Origin: Bryobacterales bacterium
GTDB taxonomy: Bacteria > Acidobacteriota > Terriglobia > Bryobacterales > Bryobacteraceae
Length of the DNA: 64,000 nucleotides
Direction: 5' to 3'
Assembly: GCA_016789905.1 (NCBI GenBank)
Contig: JAEUQC010000167.1
Span: forward strand, 1-64,000
Part shown: piece after piece, positions 18,416-27,232 of the stretch
Layout of the letters: every line of letters begins with the position of its first letter
How positions within the stretch are numbered: position 1 is the stretch's first letter
Notes under the pieces: generated by a model
What the model was told of the DNA's origin: nothing
What the model saw: only the letters and a program-made list of their open reading frames with translations
The model's database searches: none
Program-made: the position numbers and the translations under genes

Positions 18416-19302
18416 CCTTTCAGATACTTATTGAAAAACTCCAATGTGCGGGTCCAGGCCAGTTTAGCGGCCGCTTCGTCATAGCGGGGCGTAGTGTCGT
18501 TGTGGAAGCCGTGATTGGTTTTAGGATAAACGTGGATGGTGTATGTGGCGTTGTTCGCCCGCAAAGCCTCTTCATAGGCTGCAATGCCGCCATTGATGCG
18601 CGTGTCGAGTTCGGCATACTGCAGCAGAAGAGGCGCCTTGATTTTGGCGGCGTCGGCCGCCGATGCCTGTGCGCCATAGAACGGAACGGCGGCGGAAAGT
18701 TCGGCGCCCAGCCGGACGGCGAGCATGTTGGAAACGCCTCCGCCGAAGCAAAAGCCGATGGCGCCAATCTTGCCGGTGCAATCCGGACGTGCCTTCAGCC
18801 AGCGGGCGGCGGCAATAAAGTCCTCCGCCATCTTGCCGCGGTCAACCGTGCCAAATAGCTTTCCGCCGGCTTCATCGTTTCCGGGGTAGCCGCCAACACT
18901 GGTCAGCCCGTCGGGTGCGAAAGCGACGAAACCCGCGGCGCCCAATCGGCGCGCCACGTCTTCAATGTACGGGTTCAGTCCTCGATTCTCATGCACTACG
19001 ATGACGCCCGGGGCCTTGGCGGCACCGGCCGGGCGTACCAGGTAGCCTTTGATGGACCCATTGCCTTGTGGGGATTGGACGGTTTCATAATCTGCCTTGA
19101 TGCGGGCGTCGTCTTTGGGCACCTGCTGGGCCCAGGCGTAGTTGGGCCGAAGGCTCTCAAACAACATCGCCGCCGTCACGCCGCCGGTGGCGTAGCGTTT
19201 GGCGCCCTCCAGGAAGTCGCGCCGTTCAATATCTCCGTGAACGTACTTGTCAAAGAGGTTCAAAAGCTCTTGCGGGAATTCAGATGCGGATTTTCGTTCC
19301 AT
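18412..19302 (-). CDS. dienelactone hydrolase family protein
   Basis: A 296-residue alpha/beta hydrolase, of the YghX-like longer type with about 65 extra N-terminal residues. That extension includes IERRDFLEGAKRYATGG, which resembles an internal twin-arginine signal. The nucleophile elbow has cysteine (GFCFGGGVSN), as in carboxymethylenebutenolidase; an Asp in AELDTRING and a His in KTNHGFHND complete the likely triad. The substrate is unknown. An AGGA ribosome site precedes the ATG at 19302. It is followed on the other side by the convergent oxidoreductase gene. Confidence 0.9.
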   Translation of the reverse strand: MERKSASEFPQELLNLFDKYVHGDIERRDFLEGAKRYATGGVTAAMLFESLRPNYAWAQQVPKDDARIKADYETVQSPQGNGSIKGYLVRPAGAAKAPGVIVVHENRGLNPYIEDVARRLGAAGFVAFAPDGLTSVGGYPGNDEAGGKLFGTVDRGKMAEDFIAAARWLKARPDCTGKIGAIGFCFGGGVSNMLAVRLGAELSAAVPFYGAQASAADAAKIKAPLLLQYAELDTRINGGIAAYEEALRANNATYTIHVYPKTNHGFHNDTTPRYDEAAAKLAWTRTLEFFNKYLKG

Positions 19303-19347
19303 TGGGTCGGTCCTGTCCTGGGAAGACGCAATCCGTATGGCGCCGGG

Positions 19348-21723
19348 TTACTGATAAAGCAACGCATTGAAGAGCAACTTGAACGTCAGGTAGCTTTGTG
19401 CGCGATATTGCGGCCTCATGCCAAAGAGAATGGCCCGCCCGCGACCCACTGGAATGTCGAGCAGCGCGGACTTGCCGGCCAGGAAGCGCTCTCCCAATAG
19501 CCAGCCGGACGCAAGGATATTCGACGCCGGATACCGCACGACACCGAATTCACTCTCCCAAGCCGGGGAACCTTCCATCCATATGGCGAACTCCCTCGGC
19601 AGACCGTAGGAAAGGGGGCTGCGTTCGTCCACGGAGACATTCAGCAGTGAGCCGGGGCAATAGAATTCGCGGTTGGAAACCGATTGCAGGAGATTCGTGA
19701 CCGGCAGACCCAAGTTGCGCCCGGCATATGCGGTTGACCGATTCAGGAAAACCAACGTCCCGCCCGCTTCGGCGAAGGCACGCAGGGCCTTGGCGCCCGG
19801 TTCGCCAAGTCCGCCGGTGTAGGCGTCGGGCATGGAGCCGGCAAAGTAACCTTCGGCAATGCTGCCGGAGGTCTGATCGGGGAACAGGATGACGTCGTAG
19901 CGATCGCGCAAACTGCCGGCCCGAATCTCCTCGTTCCCGGGCCGGGAATAAACCCAGCCCGTGGTGTCGAGCAGCCAGCGCGTCCAGCCTTCGTCCATCA
20001 CAGGAGAGTGGCTCCTATAGAGGCCAATGCGCGGCTGGCGAAGCTGCTTTCGGCCGTCGCCGGCGGCGAAATAGAAGTCACCAGTGGCTGAATCCCGATA
20101 GACGGCGCGCCCGTTCTTCCAAGCGTGCGCAATGGCGGCATAGGCGGCGGTATCTGTGGCAGCCAAGTCCCCGGAAGGCTTCAGAAGCTTCGGTTGAAAC
20201 GTGGTGGCGCGTTCGGCTCGCGCGGCGAATGAATCCTTGATAGTGTGGACGTCCACACCCATCAATAGAGGGAGGGTGTGCGCAGTGACGTCATAGGGGC
20301 GCCGCGGAGGCCCGCCAGGGTACAGGCGTAGATCGGGATAGTTCTGCTTCTCCAGCAGTGTTTTGGCAAAACTGCTGAATGGTTGCTGCAGCCGAACGAT
20401 ATAGTCGCCGGCGCTGTATTGCCGGCCATCGGCGGTGAAGCTCTCGCGGGCGACTTCGATTTCCACGGCTCCAAAGGCCAGTGTCTTCAGCAATTGCATG
20501 GCGGCCCCCGGATCCCGCTGCCGGGCGGGAACCAGAAACGCAAACGGCTCCAGCCGCCGTGAGGCGCGTTCATTGATGCGGTAGAAACTGCGCAGCAGGT
20601 CCGCGCGGCGGGTTGCCGCCTGGAAGAGCAGACTTTCGAATGCCACCATTTGATAGTCCACAATGTCGCGCAGACGCCAGGTGCCGCCAGGCCAGACCTC
20701 CAGGTGATTCCAAGTGGACTTAGCCGGCGAATAACCCAGCGCTTCGCCGCGGAGTTGATCGGGCCGGATGGTAATGGGACTGGCAATGCGCGCGCTTGCC
20801 GTCTCGCTCAGTATTCGCATGGCGCCGTGGTAGCTCTGGTAATGGCGGGCAGGTGTCCAGTAGTCGTAGATGGCGTTAAGGGCGATGCCTTTTAGTCCGG
20901 CGGCGGTCATATCGGCCGCCATTCCTGTGCCCAGGGCGTTGCACCATTGCGTGATGATGGGATCGATATTCGGGTCTACCGGGTCCAGCCACGGCGGGAC
21001 GAACATGCGGGACGCATTGGTGCCTTGTTGATGCACATCGTAGACGATTTGCGGGTGCCAGGTGTTATGGAGTTGGCTGATGGTGGCACGCGTTTCCGGC
21101 TGCGAGAAGATGTACCAATCCCGGTTGTTATCGTGCCCGGTGTATTTCTGATACAGTTCCGGCGGCGAGGTGCCTTCATACGGCGTGTTCAGCGTGGATC
21201 GATACCACTTGGAGACGATATCAAGGCCGTCCGGATTCAGGCTTGGAACGAGAAGGATGATCGTGTTGTTAAGGACCGCCAGGGATTTCGGATCCGTGGC
21301 GGTGGCTAACTTGTAGGCGAACTCCACCGCTGTGTGCGTAGAGGCGATTTCGGTGGCATGAATGGTACAGGTAATCAGAACCACTGTCTTGCCTTCGGCA
21401 ATAAGCGCCTCTGCCTCTTGCACGGGCGTCAGCCTGGGGTCAGCCAGCTTCTTCTGTATCTGTTGGTAACGCGCCAGGTTGCGAAGTGTCTCCGGCGCCG
21501 CGATCGCCGCATAAATCAGCGGGCGGCCCTCGGCTGTCTTTCCGTATTCGCGGACTCGAATCCGGTTACTCCCCTTCTCTAACAGGCCGAAGTAACTTAC
21601 TACTCTGTCCCAATCGAGAACCTTATAGTCCGCGCCCATCCGGTGGCCGAAATGAGCTGCCGGCGTGACCGGCGCGGCGCGCAGCGCGCCGGAAATAAGC
21701 AGAAGCGCCAGCAGACGCCTCAT
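19348..21723 (-). CDS. M14-family zinc carboxypeptidase, exported
   Basis: A 791-residue secreted metallopeptidase. The signal peptide is MRRLLALLLISGALRA. The M14 zinc site is present: the His and Glu of TIHATEIAS (about 118-126) and the later His of YDVHQQGT. SLNPDGLDIVSKWYR provides the typical substrate pocket. The large C-terminal half (about 500-791) carries a glutamine-amidotransferase-like fold region of the kind seen in other Acidobacteria M14 proteins. The gene overlaps the preceding isomerase gene by four bases, so the two are translationally coupled. Confidence 0.9.
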   Translation of the reverse strand: MRRLLALLLISGALRAAPVTPAAHFGHRMGADYKVLDWDRVVSYFGLLEKGSNRIRVREYGKTAEGRPLIYAAIAAPETLRNLARYQQIQKKLADPRLTPVQEAEALIAEGKTVVLITCTIHATEIASTHTAVEFAYKLATATDPKSLAVLNNTIILLVPSLNPDGLDIVSKWYRSTLNTPYEGTSPPELYQKYTGHDNNRDWYIFSQPETRATISQLHNTWHPQIVYDVHQQGTNASRMFVPPWLDPVDPNIDPIITQWCNALGTGMAADMTAAGLKGIALNAIYDYWTPARHYQSYHGAMRILSETASARIASPITIRPDQLRGEALGYSPAKSTWNHLEVWPGGTWRLRDIVDYQMVAFESLLFQAATRRADLLRSFYRINERASRRLEPFAFLVPARQRDPGAAMQLLKTLAFGAVEIEVARESFTADGRQYSAGDYIVRLQQPFSSFAKTLLEKQNYPDLRLYPGGPPRRPYDVTAHTLPLLMGVDVHTIKDSFAARAERATTFQPKLLKPSGDLAATDTAAYAAIAHAWKNGRAVYRDSATGDFYFAAGDGRKQLRQPRIGLYRSHSPVMDEGWTRWLLDTTGWVYSRPGNEEIRAGSLRDRYDVILFPDQTSGSIAEGYFAGSMPDAYTGGLGEPGAKALRAFAEAGGTLVFLNRSTAYAGRNLGLPVTNLLQSVSNREFYCPGSLLNVSVDERSPLSYGLPREFAIWMEGSPAWESEFGVVRYPASNILASGWLLGERFLAGKSALLDIPVGRGRAILFGMRPQYRAQSYLTFKLLFNALLYQ

Positions 21724-22478
21724 GGCCGGTTCAGTTCATTCCACAACGCCGCATACCACCGCAGAAAGCGTTCCGGTTCTTTGCTTTCCTGCGCCTCACA
21801 TAGCGTGTAGCGGTCGTACCGGGATTCCCGCAAAAGCTTGAAAAGTTCGCGATAGGGATATGGACCGGCCAGTTCGTTGATGTGAACGTGCTTAATCCAC
21901 GGGCGAAGCAGATCGAAACTGGGCTTGATGGAGCCGTTCACGATATCCGTCGGGTTGGAGTTCCAGCAAGCGCCAACGTTGTTATGGTTAGTGGCTTTCA
22001 TGATTCTGGCGGCTATGGGTGGCACCTGCGTTTCGCGGCCATGAACCTCCATATAAATCTCGACGCCCTTCCCCATGCCATAGTCGCCCAGTTCCTTTAG
22101 AGACGCGCCAATGTTACTGATCGTGGTGTCAGCCGGCACCTCTTTGGGAAGTCCGTTTGGGCGGACCTTGATGCCCCAGGCGCCCGTGTCGTGGGCCAGA
22201 TCGATAAATGTCTTGGCGGTCTCGACGTGTTTGCGGCGGATGGCGGGGTCCGGCGAATGGAATTCGGCCGTGGTTCCAAAACTCACAAGGCGCACTTTAC
22301 TGCGGGCGAACCGCTGTTTCACCTTTTCCCGCTCGGCCGCCGGGAGCGAGGGCTCAATCTTGTGCGCGTGTTCCGTGCGCAACTCAACGCCGGAAAAGCC
22401 AGACGCCTCCAGTGTGGTGATGATCTTCTCCAGATCCCAATCTTTCAGGACGTTGTAGGTAACGGCGCCAAGCAGCAT
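21720..22478 (-). CDS. sugar phosphate isomerase/epimerase (xylose-isomerase-like TIM barrel)
   Basis: A 252-residue AP-endonuclease-2-type TIM barrel. Signs are the start WDLEKIITTLEASGFSGVELRTEH, the middle EVHGRET and NNVGACWNSNP, and HVHINELAGPYPYRELFKLL near the end, with metal-binding Glu and His residues in the usual strands. The family includes inosose and hydroxypyruvate isomerases; the substrate is not known. The ATG at 22478 is more likely than a GTG at 22484. It ends four bases inside the M14 gene and follows the CocE-like gene by 16 bases. Confidence 0.85.
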   Translation of the reverse strand: MLLGAVTYNVLKDWDLEKIITTLEASGFSGVELRTEHAHKIEPSLPAAEREKVKQRFARSKVRLVSFGTTAEFHSPDPAIRRKHVETAKTFIDLAHDTGAWGIKVRPNGLPKEVPADTTISNIGASLKELGDYGMGKGVEIYMEVHGRETQVPPIAARIMKATNHNNVGACWNSNPTDIVNGSIKPSFDLLRPWIKHVHINELAGPYPYRELFKLLRESRYDRYTLCEAQESKEPERFLRWYAALWNELNRP

Positions 22479-22494
22479 AGGCACATTGTATCCG

Positions 22495-24078
22495 TTAGCG
22501 TAGCGGCTTGACGACCGGGAGTATCAACCGGGATGGATACTCGGCGGAATGGTAAACGGTATTGGTCGCCTTGACGGCTTTGTCGTAACTCGGCACGGGG
22601 TCCCAGGTGTTGGAATGACGGTCGAAACGGGGCACATCACTGGACGTGATTTGCAGTCCAATTCGATGCCCGGAGGGGAACACCATGGCTGTCGACCACA
22701 GATCGACCGTGATTTTGTAGATCGTATTCTTGTGCGCGGGAAGCATGCGGTCGTACCCATCGCGGAACCGCAGGCGCAGCGGTTGCGCCAGCATCAATGC
22801 TTCAAATCCATCGGGATGAATGTCGATAAGTCGAACAAAGAAATCGGTGTCCCTGGCTGTGGTTGAAACAAACAACTCGGCTTGCACTGGACCCGCGATT
22901 TCCACGGGCGAGGTGCGCGGCATGCTAGTGAAACGGAGGATGTCGGCCCGGTTCCGCAGGGGGCGCTGGTCTAGCGGCGCGCGATTGAGCCAGTCCCCTG
23001 GCGCGGCGATGATGGATGGAACAGGGTTCATCGGGTCGTAGTCGAAGCTGCTGCTGCCGGTCGTCTGTTTGGAGCCGGTGCGGGACAATCCTCCGCCAGG
23101 CAGCAGAAAAAAACTCTCCGCTTCGGCGGCCGGCGGCCATCCGGAAAGTGACCGCCATTCATTGCCCGGCGGACCTTTCTTGCCCGGCGCCCCGAGCGCG
23201 TAGTACTGAACCGGGGGCAACCTATGAACGCCGGTGTCGCTGCTTCGCATCCAGAAATCAAACCACCGGCGGCTCAGTGACTCGAAGGCCGGCATTTCTG
23301 GATCCCAGCGCAGTGTGCCGGGCAGACGGGTACTGTTGCCGTGTGGGTGAATGATGAGCTTCTGGTTGCCTCTTGCCTTTTCCACCCCCTTGTTTTGGGC
23401 GTACTGGAAAAAGTCGATCGTGCCTTGTGTCGCGATATCAAACCAGCCGGTGGAATGTAGAATCGGAACGCGGATTTGGCCGGCGAAGTTCCGGATATCC
23501 TGGCTTGCCGCGCGGGTTCCGTATTTGTGAAAAATCGGGCGGGGAAACACGGGAGGAGCCTCGGCGCCGTGCGTGTTCACCCATCCGTCTACAAGCGCTG
23601 ATTGGTACACGCCGCCTGGGTATGTCACCGTTTGATAAGGGCTGGCGTGGGCATCGTGGACGACGCCGGCGGACAAGTGTGGCGCTCCACTCATTAGCGT
23701 AAGGTATCCGGCGAAGCCACTGGCTCCGCTTCCCAGTACGCCCACCTTTCCGTTCGACCAGGATTGCGCCGCAATCCACTCGACGGTGTCATAGCCGTCG
23801 GCAATCTCGTCGGCGAAGAGACGCCAAACTCCTTCACTATCAAACAGTCCGCGCAAATTCACCTGTATAACGGCGTAGCCCGCGCGAACCAGAGGGCTTG
23901 CCGTCGCCGGGATCGCGTCCGGCGTTCGCGTCAGGACGGCCGGGAACGGCCCGGGCCCATCCGGAAGGGTTACAATCGCGGACAGTCGAACGCCGTCTCG
24001 CATTGGGACCCATTCCTTCTGCGGATCTTTAGCGCACAGCGGCAAATGGAGTAGTAGGAGGAGCAGCCAACGCCGCAT
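22495..24078 (-). CDS. CocE/NonD-family hydrolase with atypical nucleophile motif
   Basis: A 527-residue exported hydrolase of the X-Pro dipeptidyl-peptidase/cocaine-esterase family. It has a signal peptide (MRRWLLLLLLHLPLCAK), an N-terminal alpha/beta domain (about 20-320; RDGVRLSAIVTLPDG, YAVIQVNLRGLFDSEG) and a C-terminal jelly-roll domain (about 340-520). The nucleophile region reads VGVLGSGASGFAGYL, where family members have GxSxxG; the canonical Ser position aligns with Gly, so the enzyme may be inactive or use a neighbouring Ser. Loop Asp/His residues are not certain. It lies seven bases after the sulfotransferase gene and before the isomerase and M14 genes. Confidence 0.86.
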   Translation of the reverse strand: MRRWLLLLLLHLPLCAKDPQKEWVPMRDGVRLSAIVTLPDGPGPFPAVLTRTPDAIPATASPLVRAGYAVIQVNLRGLFDSEGVWRLFADEIADGYDTVEWIAAQSWSNGKVGVLGSGASGFAGYLTLMSGAPHLSAGVVHDAHASPYQTVTYPGGVYQSALVDGWVNTHGAEAPPVFPRPIFHKYGTRAASQDIRNFAGQIRVPILHSTGWFDIATQGTIDFFQYAQNKGVEKARGNQKLIIHPHGNSTRLPGTLRWDPEMPAFESLSRRWFDFWMRSSDTGVHRLPPVQYYALGAPGKKGPPGNEWRSLSGWPPAAEAESFFLLPGGGLSRTGSKQTTGSSSFDYDPMNPVPSIIAAPGDWLNRAPLDQRPLRNRADILRFTSMPRTSPVEIAGPVQAELFVSTTARDTDFFVRLIDIHPDGFEALMLAQPLRLRFRDGYDRMLPAHKNTIYKITVDLWSTAMVFPSGHRIGLQITSSDVPRFDRHSNTWDPVPSYDKAVKATNTVYHSAEYPSRLILPVVKPLR

Positions 24079-24085
24079 CGTGCTC

Positions 24086-25273
24086 TTATTCTACGTTATG
24101 CCGGTTGATTATCTCCCCTATCTTTCGCAATGGACGGTATCCGAACCTCCACGAAAGGCTGTTTTCCAATGCGCTTCGACCAATTTCAAGGGCGTTTAGC
24201 GCGTCCAGGCGTTCTCTCGCGGCCAGTTGCGCGAATGCCAGCTCTTCGCGCACGGCGTTTAACTCGGCGGTTAGTCTCTCCACCTGCCCCACGAGGTCGG
24301 CGGCTCGGCGCTGGTGCAACTGGCAAGCGCTTTGTTCGCTGTGCAAGGCATCATGAAGAATTCCCACGTCGCGCAGCCGCTCTTCGGCCGCCACCCGCAC
24401 CGTTTCCAATTCCTTTTCGTGTTCCTCCAGAACCGCCAGGAGACGTGCACGTTGCGATTCTTCGTCACCAGTTTGTCGTTCAATCGTCTCCGGAAGATCC
24501 CGCCACCAATCCGTTCCCGATTCATAGTGGAGCTCGGTCAGCAGCCCCGGGAACGCGCTCTCGAACATTTGGCCGAGCTTTCGGTCAAAATGGTTTCGCC
24601 AGTCTCCGGCGATCCCCTTGCGGCGGTGGCTGAACTCGTTCTCCTCACCTGGTTTCCGACCGCTGCGGCGGGCGAATGAATTCTCAGCAGCTACGATTTC
24701 AACCACATCGTCTGGCACTTGCCATTGCAGAAAGGCGAACAAACGGCGCAGTTCGCCAGAAAGATCGGCGATAAGATCCTCGTAGCGCGCCAAATGCACG
24801 TTGGAAAATTCGGTGGCATCTTTCCAGGTGCGCAGATATTCGGCCCACTGTGCCAGCAGAAACATGCCGATTTGGATGCGATTGCCGGGGGCGGCATCGG
24901 CTATTGGCGTTCGCAGGAGCAGCGTGATCGCCGTTGGCGTATGGCTGAGGGAAACGGAATAGACCAGGGAAACAACGATATCGCGCGGATCGCGAATGAC
25001 AACGAACGCCCGGTCCGGTTCCGTTGCCAGTTGTCGCCATTCACCGGTTCCAGTGGAGTACAACGGCGCCGCAAGCTCCCCAGGTACTATTTGCGGCCAG
25101 TGCTCCGATTGCAGATCAATTCCCCCGGCCGCCAGCGAATGGCCAGTGTGGGCGACAATGCGCGAATCGGCGAGCATGTCCCGTACCCACTGACTGCCGC
25201 ATTTGTAGAAAGTTATGTGATAAAGACGTACTGGTGTCGAGGTCGCCGGTCCGACGGCAATACCCATGCTCAT
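24086..25273 (-). CDS. sulfotransferase with C-terminal coiled coil
   Basis: A 395-residue protein. Residues about 15-255 match a PAPS-dependent sulfotransferase, with phosphosulfate-binding loop HITFYKCGSQWVRDM (about 19-33) and the 3'-phosphate site region FVVIRDPRDIVVSLVYS. Residues about 265-370 form a heptad-rich coiled coil. The extreme C-terminus NSLSWRFGYRPLRKI resembles the SWRxTxPLR tail seen on many polysaccharide-assembly glycosyltransferases. This suggests sulfation of a surface polysaccharide, but the acceptor is unknown. AGGAG lies ten bases before the ATG. A 12-base perfect palindrome occurs just upstream (25292-25303). Confidence 0.87.
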   Translation of the reverse strand: MSMGIAVGPATSTPVRLYHITFYKCGSQWVRDMLADSRIVAHTGHSLAAGGIDLQSEHWPQIVPGELAAPLYSTGTGEWRQLATEPDRAFVVIRDPRDIVVSLVYSVSLSHTPTAITLLLRTPIADAAPGNRIQIGMFLLAQWAEYLRTWKDATEFSNVHLARYEDLIADLSGELRRLFAFLQWQVPDDVVEIVAAENSFARRSGRKPGEENEFSHRRKGIAGDWRNHFDRKLGQMFESAFPGLLTELHYESGTDWWRDLPETIERQTGDEESQRARLLAVLEEHEKELETVRVAAEERLRDVGILHDALHSEQSACQLHQRRAADLVGQVERLTAELNAVREELAFAQLAARERLDALNALEIGRSALENSLSWRFGYRPLRKIGEIINRHNVE

Positions 25274-25291
25274 TTAAAATCTGCTCCTGCG

Positions 25292-25303
25292 GGAGGATCC
25301 TCC
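25292..25303. repeat. 12-base perfect palindrome upstream of sulfotransferase gene
   Basis: GGAGGATCCTCC is self-complementary and stands in the 211-base divergent region between the sulfotransferase gene and the second DinB gene. It could be an operator or a chance palindrome of a Shine-Dalgarno-like stretch. No other clear signal is visible in this region apart from the AAGGAG ribosome site of the DinB gene. Confidence 0.35.
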
Positions 25304-25484
25304 TCCGTTAGCTTTACTGTACCCCTTTCAATTAAAAAAGTTTCGCAATTCATGAAAAGATCCTCTACCGTTGAGCCCGAGGCTTGTGAAATCTGCCTCT
25401 TCCGGGTCGAAATTGTTATTGCTTTGCGGTAGGGTAGAGTCCATAGCAGTTCCCCAACCGTAGATTGATAAGGAGCCAAAGAAA

Positions 25485-25982
25485 ATGACACCCGAATTTG
25501 CAGCAGGACTTCGCGATTTCCTGCTTGGCGCGCTCGATAGTGAAGTGCCGGCGACATCGAAAGTGATCAACGCCATTCCCGCCGACAAGACGGAGTACGC
25601 GCCTGACTCGAAGGCCACTCCGGCGTTGAAACTGGCATTCCACATAGTGGCCAGTGAGATCTGGTTTTTCGAATCGGTTGCCGCCGGTTCTTTCGGCGCG
25701 TTTCCGGACGGCGAAGCACCGGCGACACCTGCCGCCGTTGTGGCCTGGTGGGAATCCGTTCGGCCCGCGGCGAGGGCGAAAGTGGCGGCCATGACCGGTG
25801 ACCAACTGGCCGGCATCGTAGATTTCTATGGAATGTTTCAGCTACCGGCCGCGGCGTATTTGAATTTCGCCAACGTTCACTGCATTCATCATCGGGGGCA
25901 GTTAGCTGCCTACCTGCGTCCGATGGGTGGAAAGGTGCCGTCCATTTATGGAGGTTCGGCCGACGAGCCGATGATGGGTTAA
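25485..25982 (+). CDS. DinB-superfamily protein
   Basis: A 165-residue four-helix-bundle protein. The N-terminal helix (EFAAGLRDFLLGALDSE), LAFHIVASEIWFFESVA with one likely metal His, and VHCIHHRGQLAAYLRPMGG with the two C-terminal His residues fit a metal-binding DinB fold. This family is often of the 'damage-inducible' or bacillithiol-transferase-like type; the role is unknown. The ATG has a good AAGGAG ribosome site. It differs from the DinB protein at 5314-5832 and is not a close copy. A strong hairpin follows its stop. Confidence 0.88.
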   Translation: MTPEFAAGLRDFLLGALDSEVPATSKVINAIPADKTEYAPDSKATPALKLAFHIVASEIWFFESVAAGSFGAFPDGEAPATPAAVVAWWESVRPAARAKVAAMTGDQLAGIVDFYGMFQLPAAAYLNFANVHCIHHRGQLAAYLRPMGGKVPSIYGGSADEPMMG

Positions 25983-25993
25983 CTGCGGTACAG

Positions 25994-26030
25994 CCGGCCG
26001 CCCATCCACCCCAACGAGCTGGGCGGCCGG
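25994..26030. terminator. bidirectional terminator hairpin between convergent genes
   Basis: CCGGCCGCCCA (25994-26004) and TGGGCGGCCGG (26020-26030) are perfect 11-base inverted arms around a 15-base loop. It fills the 48-base gap between the stops of the DinB gene and the DnaC-like gene. The following T tract is short (TTAGTT), so it may act as a rho-assisted or bidirectional terminator. Confidence 0.6.
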
Positions 26031-26783
26031 TTAGTTGATGCGAGCCTTACGTAACCTGTAGTCTTCCACCTGGGAGGGCATTCGAATCACCCGGCACATC
26101 TCAAACAGCCGGCTTCGGGCGCGCATTCCGATCTGGTCGATCAGAGATCGCTTGTAATCCGTGCCTCCGGCGGAACGGTCTCGCCTGTCAACAGTTTGAA
26201 TATCGTGATCCGGCAGGTTTGTGGTTGCGATAATCGGCTTTTTGTTGTTGCAGCGGTAGGTGATGAGGCTGGTCACCGTGTCTTCCACCCAATCGGTGAT
26301 GCGGTGCGCGCCTAAGTCGTCGAGCAGCAGCACTTCGGCGTCAAGCGCGGTCGCATAGGCTTCCCGGTCACCGGAGCCGCTGGCAGCATCGTAGCTCGAA
26401 CGGATTTTCTGCAATAGGTTCTGATAGTCGAAGAACAGACCGCCGTATCCGCGGTTGATTAGCATCCGCAGAGCGCTGACGGCCAGATGGGTCTTGCCCG
26501 TGCCCGGTTCCCCGATCAAAAGAAGGCCGGGCTTTTCCACGTTTGGGAACTCCCGGGCATAGCCGCGCACCAGCAACATCACGGTTTGCAGCGCCGCGTT
26601 GCCTTGCGCGTCGAAATTGTCGAGCGACGAGTTCTGGTAGAGCGCTGGAAGGCCGGAGTATTGGAGCGTTTGCCGTTGAATGTCGCCGGCTGTGCACTCG
26701 CACCGTGCGGCGCCGGAAATGCCGTTGCGCTCCTCTACTTTCCAGCCGCTGCCGCGGCAGATGGGACAAGCGGAATCAGGCAT
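26031..26783 (-). CDS. DnaC/IstB-like ATPase (helicase-loader type)
   Basis: A 250-residue AAA+ ATPase. A Cys-rich N-terminal motif (CPICRGSGWKVEE with CECTAGD after it) should bind zinc. Walker A is GEPGTGKTHLA (about 86-96), Walker B is VLLLDDLGAHR, and sensor 1 is IIATTNLPD. This is the DnaC/DnaI helicase-loader type. There is no transposase next to it, so it is not an IstB partner. It starts five bases after the biotin-carrier gene in an operon with acetyl-CoA-carboxylase-type genes, which is an odd neighbourhood for a replication protein. Confidence 0.87.
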   Translation of the reverse strand: MPDSACPICRGSGWKVEERNGISGAARCECTAGDIQRQTLQYSGLPALYQNSSLDNFDAQGNAALQTVMLLVRGYAREFPNVEKPGLLLIGEPGTGKTHLAVSALRMLINRGYGGLFFDYQNLLQKIRSSYDAASGSGDREAYATALDAEVLLLDDLGAHRITDWVEDTVTSLITYRCNNKKPIIATTNLPDHDIQTVDRRDRSAGGTDYKRSLIDQIGMRARSRLFEMCRVIRMPSQVEDYRLRKARIN

Positions 26784-26788
26784 AGTGG

Positions 26789-27232
26789 TTACTCCAGTGT
26801 AACCAGCACCTGGCCGGACGCAACCGTGTCCGCCACGGCAACGCGGACAGCGGCCACACGACCCGCGCGCGGCGAGCGAACTTCATTCTGCATCTTCATC
26901 GCTTCCAGGATCAACAGACCCGCGCCAGCTTCCACTATGTCGCCCGGGTTGACCAGCGTTTTCACCACCTTTCCGGGCATGGCGGCTTTGACATCCCGGC
27001 GTCCGGAATCGCCATTGGCGCTGGCATTGCGCCGCCGGTCGCGAGGATCGGCAAGCGACAGGCGAATCTGTTTGCCGTTGACGAGGATGAGATCACCGGC
27101 CCGGGTAATGCGATGGACTTCGCCTCCCAGCAACACGACCGCCGAGCCGGACTCCAGTTCGGCCACCGGATGCGCCGCTGGGTCAAAGTCGATTTCCTTT
27201 TCGACGTGTTCTGTGATGAGTAAGCGCTTCAT
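26789..27232 (-). CDS. biotin/lipoyl attachment domain carrier protein
   Basis: A 147-residue biotin carboxyl carrier-type protein. The C-terminal barrel holds the biotinylation site EAMKMQNEV, with the target Lys in AMKM, near residue 113. The N-terminal 70 residues form an extra beta-rich domain of the kind found in the alpha subunit of acyl-CoA carboxylases. The ATG overlaps the stop of the biotin carboxylase gene by four bases, so the two make a split alpha subunit. No carboxyltransferase is encoded in this window. Confidence 0.88.
   Translation of the reverse strand: MKRLLITEHVEKEIDFDPAAHPVAELESGSAVVLLGGEVHRITRAGDLILVNGKQIRLSLADPRDRRRNASANGDSGRRDVKAAMPGKVVKTLVNPGDIVEAGAGLLILEAMKMQNEVRSPRAGRVAAVRVAVADTVASGQVLVTLE

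Noticed and set aside
26031..26783. IstB transposon helper
   Set aside because: The ATPase has the DnaC zinc motif and no IstA transposase or terminal repeats are present.
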